From the NCBI RefSeq assembly GCF_016908295.1, contig NZ_JAFBDO010000005.1:1-64000 (forward strand): a stretch of 64,000 nucleotides of DNA, written 5' to 3'. The notes beneath the pieces are model-generated. The model was not told the origin of the DNA. It searched no databases and saw only the letters and a program-made list of their open reading frames with translations. Source of the stretch: Thalassobacillus pellis. GTDB taxonomy: Bacteria > Bacillota > Bacilli > Bacillales > Halobacillaceae. The position numbers were made by a program, and so were the translations under genes. Each line of letters begins with the position of its first letter. Position 1 is the stretch's first letter. Shown here one piece after another: positions 17,923 to 27,258 of the stretch.

Positions 17923-18888
17923 TCAGCATAAATCAACAGTATCCACCGTCATTTCTCCGATTTTCCGGATATCAACATTTCCACCTGAGATAACCACAGC
18001 CATCTTCTTTCCTTCAAATGGCAGCTTATTATTCATGATGGCAGCAACGGCGACAGCGCTGGAAGGCTCAATCAGCTGCTTCATCCTTTCCATGACAAAG
18101 CTGAATGCAAGCTTGATTTCTTTTTCCGAAACCAGGAAAAGGTCGTCCAGGTATTTCTGTAAAACCGGGAAGGTCAAATCTCCTGGCTGGGAAGCTCTCA
18201 GGCCATCCGCAATTGTCTGAGTAGGAGGTATAGTGGTTATTTTACCGTTCTTAAGCGATAGGAAAGTGTCATTGGCAGTTTCCGGTTCCACACCATAAAC
18301 CTTGATACGTGGTTGTGTTTCCTTAATGGCTGTCAGGATACCGGATAAAAGGCCGCCACCTCCAACAGGGACTACTACGGCATCAACATCCTCTATTTGT
18401 TCCATTATTTCCATACCCACCGTTCCCTGACCTGCCATCGTGTACGGGTCATCATAAGGAGGGATATAGACGCCTGAAGTTTTTTCAGCAAGCATCTTTG
18501 CCTGTGGTATCCGTTCTGCAGACGTTGTGCCGCAGGTTTCGATTTTACCCTTGTAAGCCCGGATGGCATCGACTTTGCAGGGAGTGGCATCCTCTGGTAC
18601 TACAATCGTCGCAGGGACACCAAGACTATCAGCAATATATGCAACTGCCTGGCCGTGGTTACCGGAAGAAGCAGCAGTAACCGACTCTGCCCCTGCCCTT
18701 ACTGCCTCTGTAACCTTATTGGTGGCTCCACGAATTTTGAAAGATCCTGTTTTCTGTAAGTGTTCGGCTTTTAGAAAAACATCGTTGTTACATAGTCTGG
18801 ATAACTGGTCGGACTGAAGGATGGGTGTTGTATGGATGGTGTTTTCAATCGTTTCCCGAGCCTGTATGATATCGGCAATATGGATCAT
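17923..18888 (-). CDS. Threonine/serine dehydratase (PLP-dependent, no ACT domain)
   Basis: Fold-type II PLP enzyme. PLP lysine is K51 in SFKIRGA, the phosphate-binding loop is SSGNHGQ, and the glycine-rich loop is VPVGGGGLLSG. At 321 residues it lacks the C-terminal regulatory domain of biosynthetic IlvA, so it resembles the catabolic TdcB or serine racemase type, giving 2-oxobutyrate from threonine or pyruvate from serine. It follows nifS (69 bp gap) on the same strand and may be cotranscribed. Confidence 0.88.
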   Translation of the reverse strand: MIHIADIIQARETIENTIHTTPILQSDQLSRLCNNDVFLKAEHLQKTGSFKIRGATNKVTEAVRAGAESVTAASSGNHGQAVAYIADSLGVPATIVVPEDATPCKVDAIRAYKGKIETCGTTSAERIPQAKMLAEKTSGVYIPPYDDPYTMAGQGTVGMEIMEQIEDVDAVVVPVGGGGLLSGILTAIKETQPRIKVYGVEPETANDTFLSLKNGKITTIPPTQTIADGLRASQPGDLTFPVLQKYLDDLFLVSEKEIKLAFSFVMERMKQLIEPSSAVAVAAIMNNKLPFEGKKMAVVISGGNVDIRKIGEMTVDTVDLC

Positions 18889-18957
18889 GCTTCATCACCT
18901 TTCTAGGTTTTTCCGTATAAATTTCATTCTAGAGAAGCAGAAAGGTATAATCAATTT

Positions 18958-20100
18958 TCAGACTTTCTCGGTCGTATTATGATGGCGGAATGCCACAATA
19001 TCAGCCAGGCAGGCTGCAACACCCTCTGCATCAGAAATTGTATTCTGTTTACCAAAGGATATGCGTATGAATGTTTTGGCAGCTTCTTCTGAATATCCCA
19101 TGGCAAGTAAGGTTTTTGCAGGTGCCTGCTCATTGATGGAGCAAGCGCTCCCTGTCGAGATGGCATATCCACGACGATTGGCTTCCAGCATCGTCCATTG
19201 CCCCTCGATACCTGCCAGGCAAATTCCCAGGATAGGAGATTCCTCCAGAGGGGTTCCGACCAATGTAAGTTTATCCCATATGGGTTCCAGCGTTTTAATA
19301 AAAGTTTCCTTTAATTTCCGGATGTGTGCAGCCTGTATTTGTATGCTATCGATACAGTCTGTCGCAGCAGTGGTGAATGCCGCTATTCCCGCTACATTCA
19401 CCGTACCTGGACGGACACCGCTTTCGTGGGTGCCATTCGGGTAAAAAGGAGAATAAGAGATTCCAGGTCTTATATAGACTGCTCCGACACCTTTTGGCCC
19501 GTACACCTTATGGCTCGATACAGAAAAGCTGTCCATGAATCCGGATACCTGTTTTAAGTCGCTTTTACCTAAGGCTTGCACACAATCGCTGTGAAAAAAA
19601 ATTCCTGATTTTTCACAGAGAGCACCAATCTTTTCCACAGGCTGAATGGTTCCGATTTCCGCGTTTATATATTGGATGGAAACCAATCCTGTGTCCGGGC
19701 GAATTTCAGCTTTCAGCGTTTCTATATCAACTGTTCCCTGTTTGTTAAGGGGGAGCTTCGTAATCTCAAAACCTTCCCCTGATAATTTTTCAAGAATGTT
19801 GTGAATGGAGGAATGTTCCGCCTGAGAAGTGATGATGTGCTTTCCTTTTCCTGCGTGGGCGAGGGCATAAAGGGCAATTCCATTGCTTTCTGTTCCTCCG
19901 CTCGTAAAAAAGATCCCCTCTGAATCAACCCCTGACAGATCGGCGAGAGTCTGCCGGCAATGCTCCAATAAATTTCCTGCCTTCGTCCCGGTGTCATGCA
20001 TGCTGCTTGTGTTGCCGAAATAAGCTCTGGCAGCTTCGTTATAAATCTTTAAAGCTGCATCATCAATGGGACATGTTGCCGCGTAGTCAAAATATTTCAT
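18958..20100 (-). CDS. nifS: Cysteine desulfurase NifS-like, NAD-biosynthesis type
   Basis: Transfers sulfur from cysteine for Fe-S assembly. The PLP lysine is in SSHKVYGPKGVGA and the active-site cysteine in STGSACSI. In Bacillus subtilis the homologue next to nadB matures the Fe-S cluster of NadA, and here too it is divergent from nadBCA. Start at 20100 (MKYFDYAATCPID) is preferred to an in-frame ATG at 20145, as GGGGTGGAG directly precedes it and the family begins with this motif. 380 residues. Confidence 0.92.
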   Translation of the reverse strand: MKYFDYAATCPIDDAALKIYNEAARAYFGNTSSMHDTGTKAGNLLEHCRQTLADLSGVDSEGIFFTSGGTESNGIALYALAHAGKGKHIITSQAEHSSIHNILEKLSGEGFEITKLPLNKQGTVDIETLKAEIRPDTGLVSIQYINAEIGTIQPVEKIGALCEKSGIFFHSDCVQALGKSDLKQVSGFMDSFSVSSHKVYGPKGVGAVYIRPGISYSPFYPNGTHESGVRPGTVNVAGIAAFTTAATDCIDSIQIQAAHIRKLKETFIKTLEPIWDKLTLVGTPLEESPILGICLAGIEGQWTMLEANRRGYAISTGSACSINEQAPAKTLLAMGYSEEAAKTFIRISFGKQNTISDAEGVAACLADIVAFRHHNTTEKV

Positions 20101-20159
20101 TTCTCCACCCCTTTTTTTTGCCATCAAGGAAAAATCACTTGTCATAATTGTAATTCTGT

Positions 20160-20192
20160 GTAAATATAAGTGTCAAGACACATGTAAAAAAT
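20160..20192. promoter_or_regulatory. Candidate NiaR (NadR/YrxA) operator in the nifS-nadB divergent promoter
   Basis: The inverted repeat GTGTC-AA-GACAC lies 24 bp before nadB. Niacin-responsive NiaR repressors control this divergon in Bacillus and bind TGTC/GACA dyads. The repressor gene is not in the window. Confidence 0.55.
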
Positions 20193-20205
20193 CAGAGGTG
20201 ACCTG

Positions 20206-21771
20206 ATGAAGCGTGTAGACGTAATTGTAGTCGGAACTGGTATCGGTGCGTTACAGCTGCTAAAGAATTTACGTACGGAATTGAATGTGATGGTTCTCAC
20301 AAAGTCAAGTATAAAAACGAGTAATTCCTCTAAAGCTCAAGGAGGAGTGGCTGCAGCGATAGGATCTGATGACAGCTCATATGATCATTACTTGGACACC
20401 TTGGAAGCGGGGCGGTTCATTAATGACCATGAAGCGGTCATTCAAATGACAAGGGAAGCACCTGAAATTATTGGAGAGTTACTGGGGGATGGCTGTCGCT
20501 TTGATAAAAGAGAAAATGGCATGATCTCTCTTGGACGTGAAGGATCCCATCATAAAAATCGCATCGTCCACGGTGGTGGCGACCAGACTGGGAAACGCAT
20601 TGTGGAAAGTCTGCTTAAGAATGTTGGATCGAATATTACTGTTAAGGAGAATGAATTTGTGTATTCCTTGCTCACTTGTGAACAAGGAAGCTGCATGGGA
20701 GTGAGAAGTAAAGACAAAGCCGGGTATGTTAACACCTATACAGCCCCTCATATTGTTCTTGCAACAGGTGGATGCGGTCAGGTTTTTGCTTCCACATCCA
20801 ATGCGGAAACGGTGACAGGTGACGGACTCGCGCTTGCTTATCAAGCGGGAGCGGAACTTGTTGATATGGAGTTTGTCCAATTCCATCCGACTTTGCTTCA
20901 GGCTGGAGAATCGGCAAAAGGTCTCGTTTCTGAAGCAGTCAGGGGGGAGGGAGCCATTCTTGTGACGAAGGATGGAGTACCGATCATGGAAGGTGTACAC
21001 CCATTGAAGGATTTAGCACCACGGCACGTCGTTTCCCAGACAATCTATGAAAATATCAAACAGGGAGAAGATGTATTTTTGGATATTCGTCCTGTCCGTC
21101 ATTTCGGTGAACGATTTCCCACTGTCGCCCGCCTTTGTAGCAGATATGGCGTTTCATTGGAGAAAGGGAAAATCCCTGTGGTACCGGGCTGTCACTTTTT
21201 AATGGGCGGGGTAAAGACTGACGCTCATGGAAGAACGAATGTGAAGGGACTGTATGCTGTAGGGGAAGTCGCCTGCACAGGGGTTCACGGAGCGAACAGA
21301 CTGGCGAGCAATTCGCTGCTGGAAGCACTTGTCTATGGAAAGCGGCTTGCCGCCCATATCAACAGTCAGCCAGTCGTTCGTGCCTGCAGTGAAGTTATTG
21401 TTTCTTTAAAGAATAGGGAGGCAGAACTGAAACTGCCTCAGGCAATAGAAATCAAAGAGTCCATGATGGAGCGGGTCGGTATCATGCGTTCTAAAGCAGA
21501 TTTACTCACGCAGAAAAAATGGCTGGATTCCTTTGCCTTTCCAGATAACCTGGATTCTCTATCCAAAGAAGAGACAGAAGTAGTGTTTATGCTGGTAACG
21601 GCAAGGCTGATTACAGATGCAGCAATCAAAAGGGAAGAAAGCCGCGGCGGACATTACCGGAAAGACCTCCCTTTTGAAAGAGAAGAATGGCGGCATAAGC
21701 ATATTCATTTTCAAAAATATAGAAAGCAGGGTGAAATGTATGAATCGGTTAATGCTCCGGCGCTCACTTGA
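20206..21771 (+). CDS. nadB: L-aspartate oxidase
   Basis: First step of de novo NAD synthesis: FAD-dependent oxidation of aspartate to iminoaspartate. The N-terminal FAD loop is VVGTGIGAL, followed by KAQGGVAAA. The substrate-site motif is HGANRLASNSLLEALVYG, and REESRGGHYR near the C-terminus is the usual succinate-dehydrogenase-like end. 521 residues. Ribosome site AGAGGTGAC precedes the ATG. Its end overlaps nadC by 32 bp. Confidence 0.96.
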   Translation: MKRVDVIVVGTGIGALQLLKNLRTELNVMVLTKSSIKTSNSSKAQGGVAAAIGSDDSSYDHYLDTLEAGRFINDHEAVIQMTREAPEIIGELLGDGCRFDKRENGMISLGREGSHHKNRIVHGGGDQTGKRIVESLLKNVGSNITVKENEFVYSLLTCEQGSCMGVRSKDKAGYVNTYTAPHIVLATGGCGQVFASTSNAETVTGDGLALAYQAGAELVDMEFVQFHPTLLQAGESAKGLVSEAVRGEGAILVTKDGVPIMEGVHPLKDLAPRHVVSQTIYENIKQGEDVFLDIRPVRHFGERFPTVARLCSRYGVSLEKGKIPVVPGCHFLMGGVKTDAHGRTNVKGLYAVGEVACTGVHGANRLASNSLLEALVYGKRLAAHINSQPVVRACSEVIVSLKNREAELKLPQAIEIKESMMERVGIMRSKADLLTQKKWLDSFAFPDNLDSLSKEETEVVFMLVTARLITDAAIKREESRGGHYRKDLPFEREEWRHKHIHFQKYRKQGEMYESVNAPALT

Positions 21772-22594
21772 AGAGTTTTTTATAGAGGACATCGGGGAGC
21801 GGGATGTAACGAGTGATCTATTGTTTGATCCAGGCACACCTGGAGAAATCCAGTTCCTGGCAAAGCAGGATGGTGTACTTTGCGGGACAGCGGTGATTCA
21901 GGAGGGTTATAAGCTGCTCAATGAAGCGATTGAGATTAATTTATTCCTGAAAGACGGCGACAGGCTGGCTGCCGGGGATCTGATTGCACGTGTCAGGGGA
22001 GATATGGCCGCTTTACTGAAAGGAGAGCGAGTTATCCTTAACCTGTTGCAGCGGATGAGCGGAATCGCTACGCTGACTCAGCAGGCTGTGCGGAATCTGA
22101 ACAGTTCCCATACGAGAATCTGTGACACACGAAAGACGACCCCTGGTCTTCGTATGCTGGAGAAATATGCCGTCCGTACCGGAGGTGGATTCAATCATCG
22201 GAACGGGCTGTACGATGCTGTGATGCTGAAGGATAATCATATCGCCTTTGCAGGTTCCATCACGGCGGCAGTTAAAAGATTGCGGACAGAGCTCGGGCAT
22301 ATGGTGAAAATCGAAGTGGAGACCGAAACCCAGGAGCAGGTGCTTGAAGCTGTGGAAGCAAAAGTGGACTGCATTATGTTTGATAATCGTACACCGGAAG
22401 AAATAGCCAAATTCGTAGAGCTCGTCCCGGAATCTATAACAACAGAGGCATCAGGCGGCATTGAGCTTGATCAGCTGGAATTATATGGGGGCTCCGGGGT
22501 GGACTACGTATCCATGGGATGCCTGACCCATTCTGTCAAAGCGCTTGATATCAGTGTGAAAGTACCAAGCTTAGAAAGGACTGCTGCAAAATGA
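21740..22594 (+). CDS. nadC: Nicotinate-nucleotide pyrophosphorylase (carboxylating)
   Basis: Converts quinolinate and PRPP to nicotinate mononucleotide. Signatures are [28 protein letters not shown] with the substrate arginine, [19 protein letters not shown] and TEASGGI. The start at 21740 (MNRLMLRR) matches the family's usual N-terminus and lies inside the end of nadB, suggesting translational coupling; the frame is open further upstream, but that part overlaps nadB heavily. 284 residues. Confidence 0.95.
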   Translation: MNRLMLRRSLEEFFIEDIGERDVTSDLLFDPGTPGEIQFLAKQDGVLCGTAVIQEGYKLLNEAIEINLFLKDGDRLAAGDLIARVRGDMAALLKGERVILNLLQRMSGIATLTQQAVRNLNSSHTRICDTRKTTPGLRMLEKYAVRTGGGFNHRNGLYDAVMLKDNHIAFAGSITAAVKRLRTELGHMVKIEVETETQEQVLEAVEAKVDCIMFDNRTPEEIAKFVELVPESITTEASGGIELDQLELYGGSGVDYVSMGCLTHSVKALDISVKVPSLERTAAK

Positions 22595-23697
22595 ACATAT
22601 TGGAAGCTTTGGAAAAGAAAGTACCGACACTCCCGGAAAAGTATAGGCAGATGAGTATGGAGGAGCTGGAAGAGCGTGTCCGTAACGTGAAGACACGGAT
22701 GGGAAACAGACTGTTCCTGCCTGGCCATCATTATCAAAAAGATGAAGTCATTCAGTTCGCTGATGCCAGAGGAGATTCGCTGAAGCTTGCCCAGTTATCT
22801 GCTGAAAATAAGGAAGCAGAAGCGATTATCTTTTGCGGCGTCCATTTCATGGCGGAAACTGCTGATATTTTGACGCATCAGGATCAGAAGGTTTACTTGC
22901 CTGATATGCGTGCCGGCTGTTCGATGGCTGACATGGCTAATCTAACACAGACAGAAAAGGCATGGAAAAAGTTGATGGATCTCTTTCATGATACAATCCT
23001 GCCACTGACCTACGTAAACTCAACCGCAGCCATCAAAGCATTTGTCGGAAAGCACGATGGTGCCACGGTAACCTCCTCCAATGCGGAAAAAATGGTAACC
23101 TGGGCTTTCACGCAAAAAGAGCGGATCCTCTTTTTGCCTGACCAGCACCTGGGAAGAAATACAGCATATAACCTTGGTATCCCGCTCGAGCATATGGCAG
23201 TATGGGATCCAATTAAAGAAGAACTAGTCTATGATTGTGCACTCGAAGACGTCAAAGTGATTTTGTGGAAAGGCCATTGCTCTGTTCACGAGAATTTCAC
23301 AGTAGCTAACGTCCACCAGGTTCGAGAACAATATCCAGATATGAAAATCATCGTTCACCCTGAATGCCGTAGGGAGGTAGTCGCTTTATCTGATGAAGCC
23401 GGATCAACCAATTTCATCATTAATACTATCGAAAAAGCCCCTGCCGGAAGCTCATGGGCAATCGGAACGGAAATGAATCTTGTCAAACGGATCATCAGCG
23501 AACATACAGACAAACATATCATCTCCCTGAATCCGAATATGTGCCCGTGCCTGACGATGAATCGGATAGACCTGCCGCACCTCACGTGGTGTCTGGAAGC
23601 CATCGAAGCAGGGGAACCGCACAACTTGATTGAAGTGACACCGGAAATAGCAGAGGATGCCAAAAAAGCACTGGATCGGATGCTGTCCAGAGCCTGA
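22591..23697 (+). CDS. nadA: Quinolinate synthase
   Basis: Condenses iminoaspartate with dihydroxyacetone phosphate. The three [4Fe-4S] ligands are Cys110 (RAGC), Cys230 (GHCSVHE) and Cys320 (CPC); the spacing equals that of the Bacillus-type enzyme. 368 residues. It overlaps nadC by 4 bp (ATGA). The cluster makes it dependent on the neighbouring NifS. Confidence 0.96.
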   Translation: MNILEALEKKVPTLPEKYRQMSMEELEERVRNVKTRMGNRLFLPGHHYQKDEVIQFADARGDSLKLAQLSAENKEAEAIIFCGVHFMAETADILTHQDQKVYLPDMRAGCSMADMANLTQTEKAWKKLMDLFHDTILPLTYVNSTAAIKAFVGKHDGATVTSSNAEKMVTWAFTQKERILFLPDQHLGRNTAYNLGIPLEHMAVWDPIKEELVYDCALEDVKVILWKGHCSVHENFTVANVHQVREQYPDMKIIVHPECRREVVALSDEAGSTNFIINTIEKAPAGSSWAIGTEMNLVKRIISEHTDKHIISLNPNMCPCLTMNRIDLPHLTWCLEAIEAGEPHNLIEVTPEIAEDAKKALDRMLSRA

Positions 23698-23727
23698 TAA
23701 CGAACATGGTTTGAGTAAAAAAGACAG

Positions 23728-23792
23728 AAAAACCAGCCCGAAATGAAATGTAACCCAGACAATGGACATTTCAAATAGGCTGGCTTTTCTTT
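23728..23792. terminator. Two-storey bidirectional terminator
   Basis: The outer stem is AAACCAGCC/GGCTGGCTTT with T-runs on both strands, and the inner stem TGAAATGT/ACATTTCA extends it. It lies between nadA and the convergent flavoprotein gene. Confidence 0.8.
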
Positions 23793-23802
23793 TAATTAGG
23801 GG

Positions 23803-23950
23803 TTAAGCAAGGCGCTTCCGCTTTTGTCTCATCCAGCTGCAGCGCCTACCCCCTCGAGGTCTTAAGTCAATCCTCTCTGTGACACAGAACGTCACGCCGA
23901 GGCTTGACTTAAGCTGGTCGGGGGTGAGCAAGGCGCTTCCGCTTTAGTTG
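23803..23950. repeat. Large intergenic inverted repeat with flanking direct repeats
   Basis: A GCAAGGCGCTTCCGCTTT direct repeat occurs at both ends (23809 and 23929). Between them CTTAAGTCAATCCTC pairs with GAGGCTTGACTTAAG (one mismatch) around GTGAC/GTCAC. A related partial copy is at 30361-30423. No ORF. Confidence 0.75.
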
Positions 23951-25012
23951 TTAGTGGCGTTTGTGGAGCCATAATACGCCAGATTTTGCCAGGCGTGGTA
24001 ATAGTCCGGTAACCGGTTTTTGCAGCATGTTGCCAAAGCCGTCGGATTTTCCTAAGGAGCCAAGGGAGCCTTTCAGCTTCAGTTCTTTCGGCTCTTCTGG
24101 TTCTTTTCCTTTTAAGACAGCATCCAGAATATCTGCAATCTGCTCTCCTTGCTGCCCGGCGAGCTGGGCGCTTGGGGAGTGAACAGATGATGCACAATCG
24201 CCGACCACATAAACGTGTGGTGCTTCCGGAACTTGATAGAGCTCATTCACAACGACTTTTTCCTGGGAATCTTTTTCGTATGGCAGCTCGCGTGCGAGAT
24301 GATTAGGTCTGACGCCTGCAGTCCAGATGGTGACATCGTTGACGTAGCAAATGCCATTATTACAGACACCGTCTTTCTCGACATACTCAACGTTGGCGCC
24401 GTGAATGACTTCTACATCATTTTTTTCAAACCATTCTTCTACGTACTCCTGAATTTTGGTATCGAACGCCCTGAGCACGGTTTCCCCGCGGTCAAGCAGT
24501 CGGATGTTTAAGTCTGGTCTGCTTTCCCGTATTTCTGAAGCTACTTCGATCCCACTGAGACCTGCCCCGACGACAGAAACTTTTCCATAAGCCTTCAAGT
24601 TTCCAACTGCTAGGCCAGCACGTCTAGCCCGGGAGAAAGACTGCACACTTTCAGTGAAATCATTTGCTCCTGGAATTCCATGATAATTATCTTCACAGCC
24701 AAGCGCTATGACGAGAAAGTCGTAGTTTACAGGCTCAACAGTCTCATTCACATGAATCTGCTGTTTTTCGGTATCAATTGTTTCGATTTCTCCAAAAACG
24801 TAATCGACCTGATCGTGTTCCGGAAAAGAAATGCGGGCATTTGTATCTGCTTCCGTGCCTGCAGCGATCGCATAAAACTCTGTTTTCAAAGAATGGTATG
24901 GATTGCGGTCAACAATAGTAACGTGGACGTCTTTAGGCAGCTCTTTGTCCAGCAGTTCCAATAGAATTTTCAGTCCGCCATAGCCGCCGCCCAAGATGAC
25001 TAATTTTCTCAT
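23951..25012 (-). CDS. NADH dehydrogenase-like FAD oxidoreductase (YutJ-like)
   Basis: Type II NADH dehydrogenase family. The N-terminal FAD fold is LVILGGGYGGLK, the central NAD fold VVGAGLSGIEVASE, and the C-terminal FAD contact VYVVGDCAS. The C-terminal tail is amphipathic and probably binds the membrane, as in NDH-2. At 353 residues it is shorter than Ndh (about 390) and resembles Bacillus YutJ. Expected role: electron transfer from NAD(P)H to quinone; the acceptor is unproven. It has its own transcription unit; a cre-like GAAAGCGCTTAA lies at 25076-25087 upstream. Confidence 0.85.
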   Translation of the reverse strand: MRKLVILGGGYGGLKILLELLDKELPKDVHVTIVDRNPYHSLKTEFYAIAAGTEADTNARISFPEHDQVDYVFGEIETIDTEKQQIHVNETVEPVNYDFLVIALGCEDNYHGIPGANDFTESVQSFSRARRAGLAVGNLKAYGKVSVVGAGLSGIEVASEIRESRPDLNIRLLDRGETVLRAFDTKIQEYVEEWFEKNDVEVIHGANVEYVEKDGVCNNGICYVNDVTIWTAGVRPNHLARELPYEKDSQEKVVVNELYQVPEAPHVYVVGDCASSVHSPSAQLAGQQGEQIADILDAVLKGKEPEEPKELKLKGSLGSLGKSDGFGNMLQKPVTGLLPRLAKSGVLWLHKRH

Positions 25013-25306
25013 TAAATAAACCCCTTACATAACGTTTTATATAGGAATGAAGCGTTGATATATCTGCATATTCGCTTAAGCGCTTTCGAATATTAGTCCA
25101 CTTTACAGATTACCAAAAAATAATACGAAAAACTAGACTATGATAGTATTTCTAAACGTTCTTTTTCCTTATTTAAAAATGTTCCCTGCATCTATATTCT
25201 GAAACTATTTTCCATTATAAATACAGAAATGCGTAAGGAAGTTCATAACAGCGTATGAGTGGTGTCGAATCAGGAGAGAAATTAGTTGTTTAAACGTTTG
25301 TTGAAT

Positions 25307-26065
25307 TTACCTTAAGGCCTGATATAACAACAGCACTTCTCTTAAAAATTCTTCCTTATACCGGGTCTTGCTGCCAATCCTGGCCACCCATTCATCGATG
25401 GTGTTAATCGGAGGGTCATTGATTAACCCGCTTGTTGTACTGAGAACACTTTTCCAGTCGTCAAATTCCCAGTGAGCCATTTCATTTTTATATGGAATAC
25501 GGCATTCAAGCAAAGGGATGGGATGAATATTTTGCTGAGAGCCCTCTGCCACCTTTAAAAAGTAATCTATTTCAATTGGTTTCGTTTCGTAGAACTGTTG
25601 CGACTTTTTCCCATTCGGCCGATGATAATTAACCTCAATCGATAAATCATCAGTTGTAATCTGAACGTCCGCTGCTGGAAAAAAACCGCTATGTGGTTCT
25701 TTTATAAAACCAGGATGAGAGGGTTCAATCAAAATTGGTTCAAGCCATTGGTCGCCTAAGTCACAAAGGAATCTGTTTCCATAGATGTCCAGCGCAATCA
25801 CAGCTACGTGGACGTGAGAGGAGTCAAGATTGCTTCCGATAGGATAAGCTTCTATACCATCTTGTTTAAACTCGTCCAACAGCCATAAAGCAAGGTCAAA
25901 GCAATTTCCTGTGATTCCATAGGTTTCCCTGTGTTCTTTCATCAGTGCCACACTGCGCTGTTTTTGCTGTGTCGACTGATGGAAGAACCAAAGCTTGGTC
26001 AATGTCTCCATCGGAAAATCATCGAACTTCCTCCACGTGGCAAGAATCTGATCCGGTGCTTTCAT
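25307..26065 (-). CDS. Arylamine N-acetyltransferase/transglutaminase-like protein
   Basis: 252-residue soluble protein. A possible Cys-His-Asp triad is seen: Cys in TGNCFDLALWLL, His in SSHVHVAVI, Asp in FLCDLGDQWL. Order and spacing resemble the arylamine N-acetyltransferase fold, but overall length and the C-terminal half do not give a confident family match. RBS TGGAGG is 10 nt before the ATG. It is divergent from an ArsR-type regulator across a 45-bp palindrome, so that regulator may control it. The acyl donor and acceptor are unknown. Confidence 0.55.
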   Translation of the reverse strand: MKAPDQILATWRKFDDFPMETLTKLWFFHQSTQQKQRSVALMKEHRETYGITGNCFDLALWLLDEFKQDGIEAYPIGSNLDSSHVHVAVIALDIYGNRFLCDLGDQWLEPILIEPSHPGFIKEPHSGFFPAADVQITTDDLSIEVNYHRPNGKKSQQFYETKPIEIDYFLKVAEGSQQNIHPIPLLECRIPYKNEMAHWEFDDWKSVLSTTSGLINDPPINTIDEWVARIGSKTRYKEEFLREVLLLYQALR

Positions 26066-26135
26066 CCATCACTAACCTCCATCTTTATCTATGCTTTCAA
26101 GTTAGCATTCCTACTCCATAAAAGCCAGAACCTTT

Positions 26136-26180
26136 TAATTCTAAAAATATTGAATATATAATTCAATTATTATAGAATTA
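26136..26180. promoter_or_regulatory. 45-bp nested palindrome, likely operator in a divergent promoter
   Basis: The outer arms TAATTCTA/TAGAATTA (8 bp) and inner arms ATTGAAT/ATTCAAT (7 bp) are separated by 5-nt spacers and centred on ATATA. The symmetry is perfect in the arms and absent in the spacers. It overlaps -10-like TATAAT and sits between the genes at 26065 (minus) and 26197 (plus), which suggests the site of the adjacent regulator. Confidence 0.65.
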
Positions 26181-26196
26181 TTGTGAGGTGATAGGA

Positions 26197-27243
26197 ATGG
26201 AAATATTTTCAGCAACCAGCAGGCCGCGGGAAACATACAAAGTGGAATTGGAATACTCATTATTGTGGGAATGTGCACTTGGAATAGCTGCGATCACTAA
26301 TACAGCTCTCCTCAAGAGTCTGGAAAAAGAGAAGGAGTATTGGAAGGGGATTAAACAGTCTTTATCTGCTGAAACGAGAAAAGAGCTAGAATATGTCCGA
26401 GAGAGGAACACCTGGAAGGCATTACTGCAGCTTTTGCACGAGCGTAATTTTAAGAGTCTGGATGAGTACCTTTCTTATATTGAAAATTTATCGGAAGAAA
26501 AACTGAGGTTCATTTGCATTCCATTTCTCGGTGACAATCACCAGCAAACAAGGCAAAGAGCAGCAAATGGGGAAGGGGAAGCAGTCTTAGCCTTGCAAAA
26601 AATAACAAAGGAAAATCCTTTTTTTCCCGAGTACATTTCTTTTATAAGCAAGGCTGATATCCATGAATTAAAGCAGCACCTGATTACAATTATGGCTTCC
26701 TGGTATGATTCGGTAATCAGACCGGAGGAGGAAAGAATTTCTGATATCCTCGATCGAGATCACATGATAAAGGGGAGAATGGCAGAAAAAATGTCCAGCC
26801 AGGCATTTGTTGAATGGGCGACAGGGGGGATTCAATATCCGCCGGAGCCAGGTGTTTATCAAGTAATCCTAATTCCCCACATCATTTACCGGCCCTGGAA
26901 CGTGGAGGCAGATATCGAGGGAACAAAGGTCTTTTATTATCCTGTTTCCAATGATAGTCTTCACCCTGACAGGAGAGATATCCCTGATATGCTCCTTGTT
27001 CAGAAACATAAAGCGCTTGGTGATGAAGTACGTCTGCGAATCCTTAAGCTCCTTTGCAAAAAGGATCACACCTTGCAAGGTTTAACAAACGAATTAGGCA
27101 TGGGTAAAACTACCGTACATCACCATTTGAAAATGCTTAAATCAGCCAGGCTGGTTGTAAATGAAAAATCTATTTACCGGGTAAAACAGCATGCGCTTAC
27201 ATCCATGGCTCAAGAACTTGATATATACCTGGAAGGAATGTAA
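26197..27243 (+). CDS. ArsR-type winged-helix transcriptional regulator
   Basis: 348 residues. The C-terminal 75 residues are a typical ArsR winged helix (HKALGDEVRLRILKLLC, then GMGKTTVHHHLKMLKSARL). The N-terminal 250 residues are a helical domain also seen in other long ArsR-like regulators and probably bind an effector; I see no metal-binding cysteine motif. ATG at 26197 is chosen over GTG at 26188 because GAGGTGATAGG then serves as ribosome site. It is probably autoregulated through the 45-bp palindrome; an MFS exporter follows 15 bp downstream. Confidence 0.87.
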   Translation: MEIFSATSRPRETYKVELEYSLLWECALGIAAITNTALLKSLEKEKEYWKGIKQSLSAETRKELEYVRERNTWKALLQLLHERNFKSLDEYLSYIENLSEEKLRFICIPFLGDNHQQTRQRAANGEGEAVLALQKITKENPFFPEYISFISKADIHELKQHLITIMASWYDSVIRPEEERISDILDRDHMIKGRMAEKMSSQAFVEWATGGIQYPPEPGVYQVILIPHIIYRPWNVEADIEGTKVFYYPVSNDSLHPDRRDIPDMLLVQKHKALGDEVRLRILKLLCKKDHTLQGLTNELGMGKTTVHHHLKMLKSARLVVNEKSIYRVKQHALTSMAQELDIYLEGM

Positions 27244-27258
27244 GGGAGCGGGAAGCGT

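Noticed and set aside
25076-25089. CcpA cre site upstream of the NDH-2-like gene
   Set aside because: GAAAGCGCTTAA fits the core but the outer TG and CA positions are wrong; kept only as a remark.
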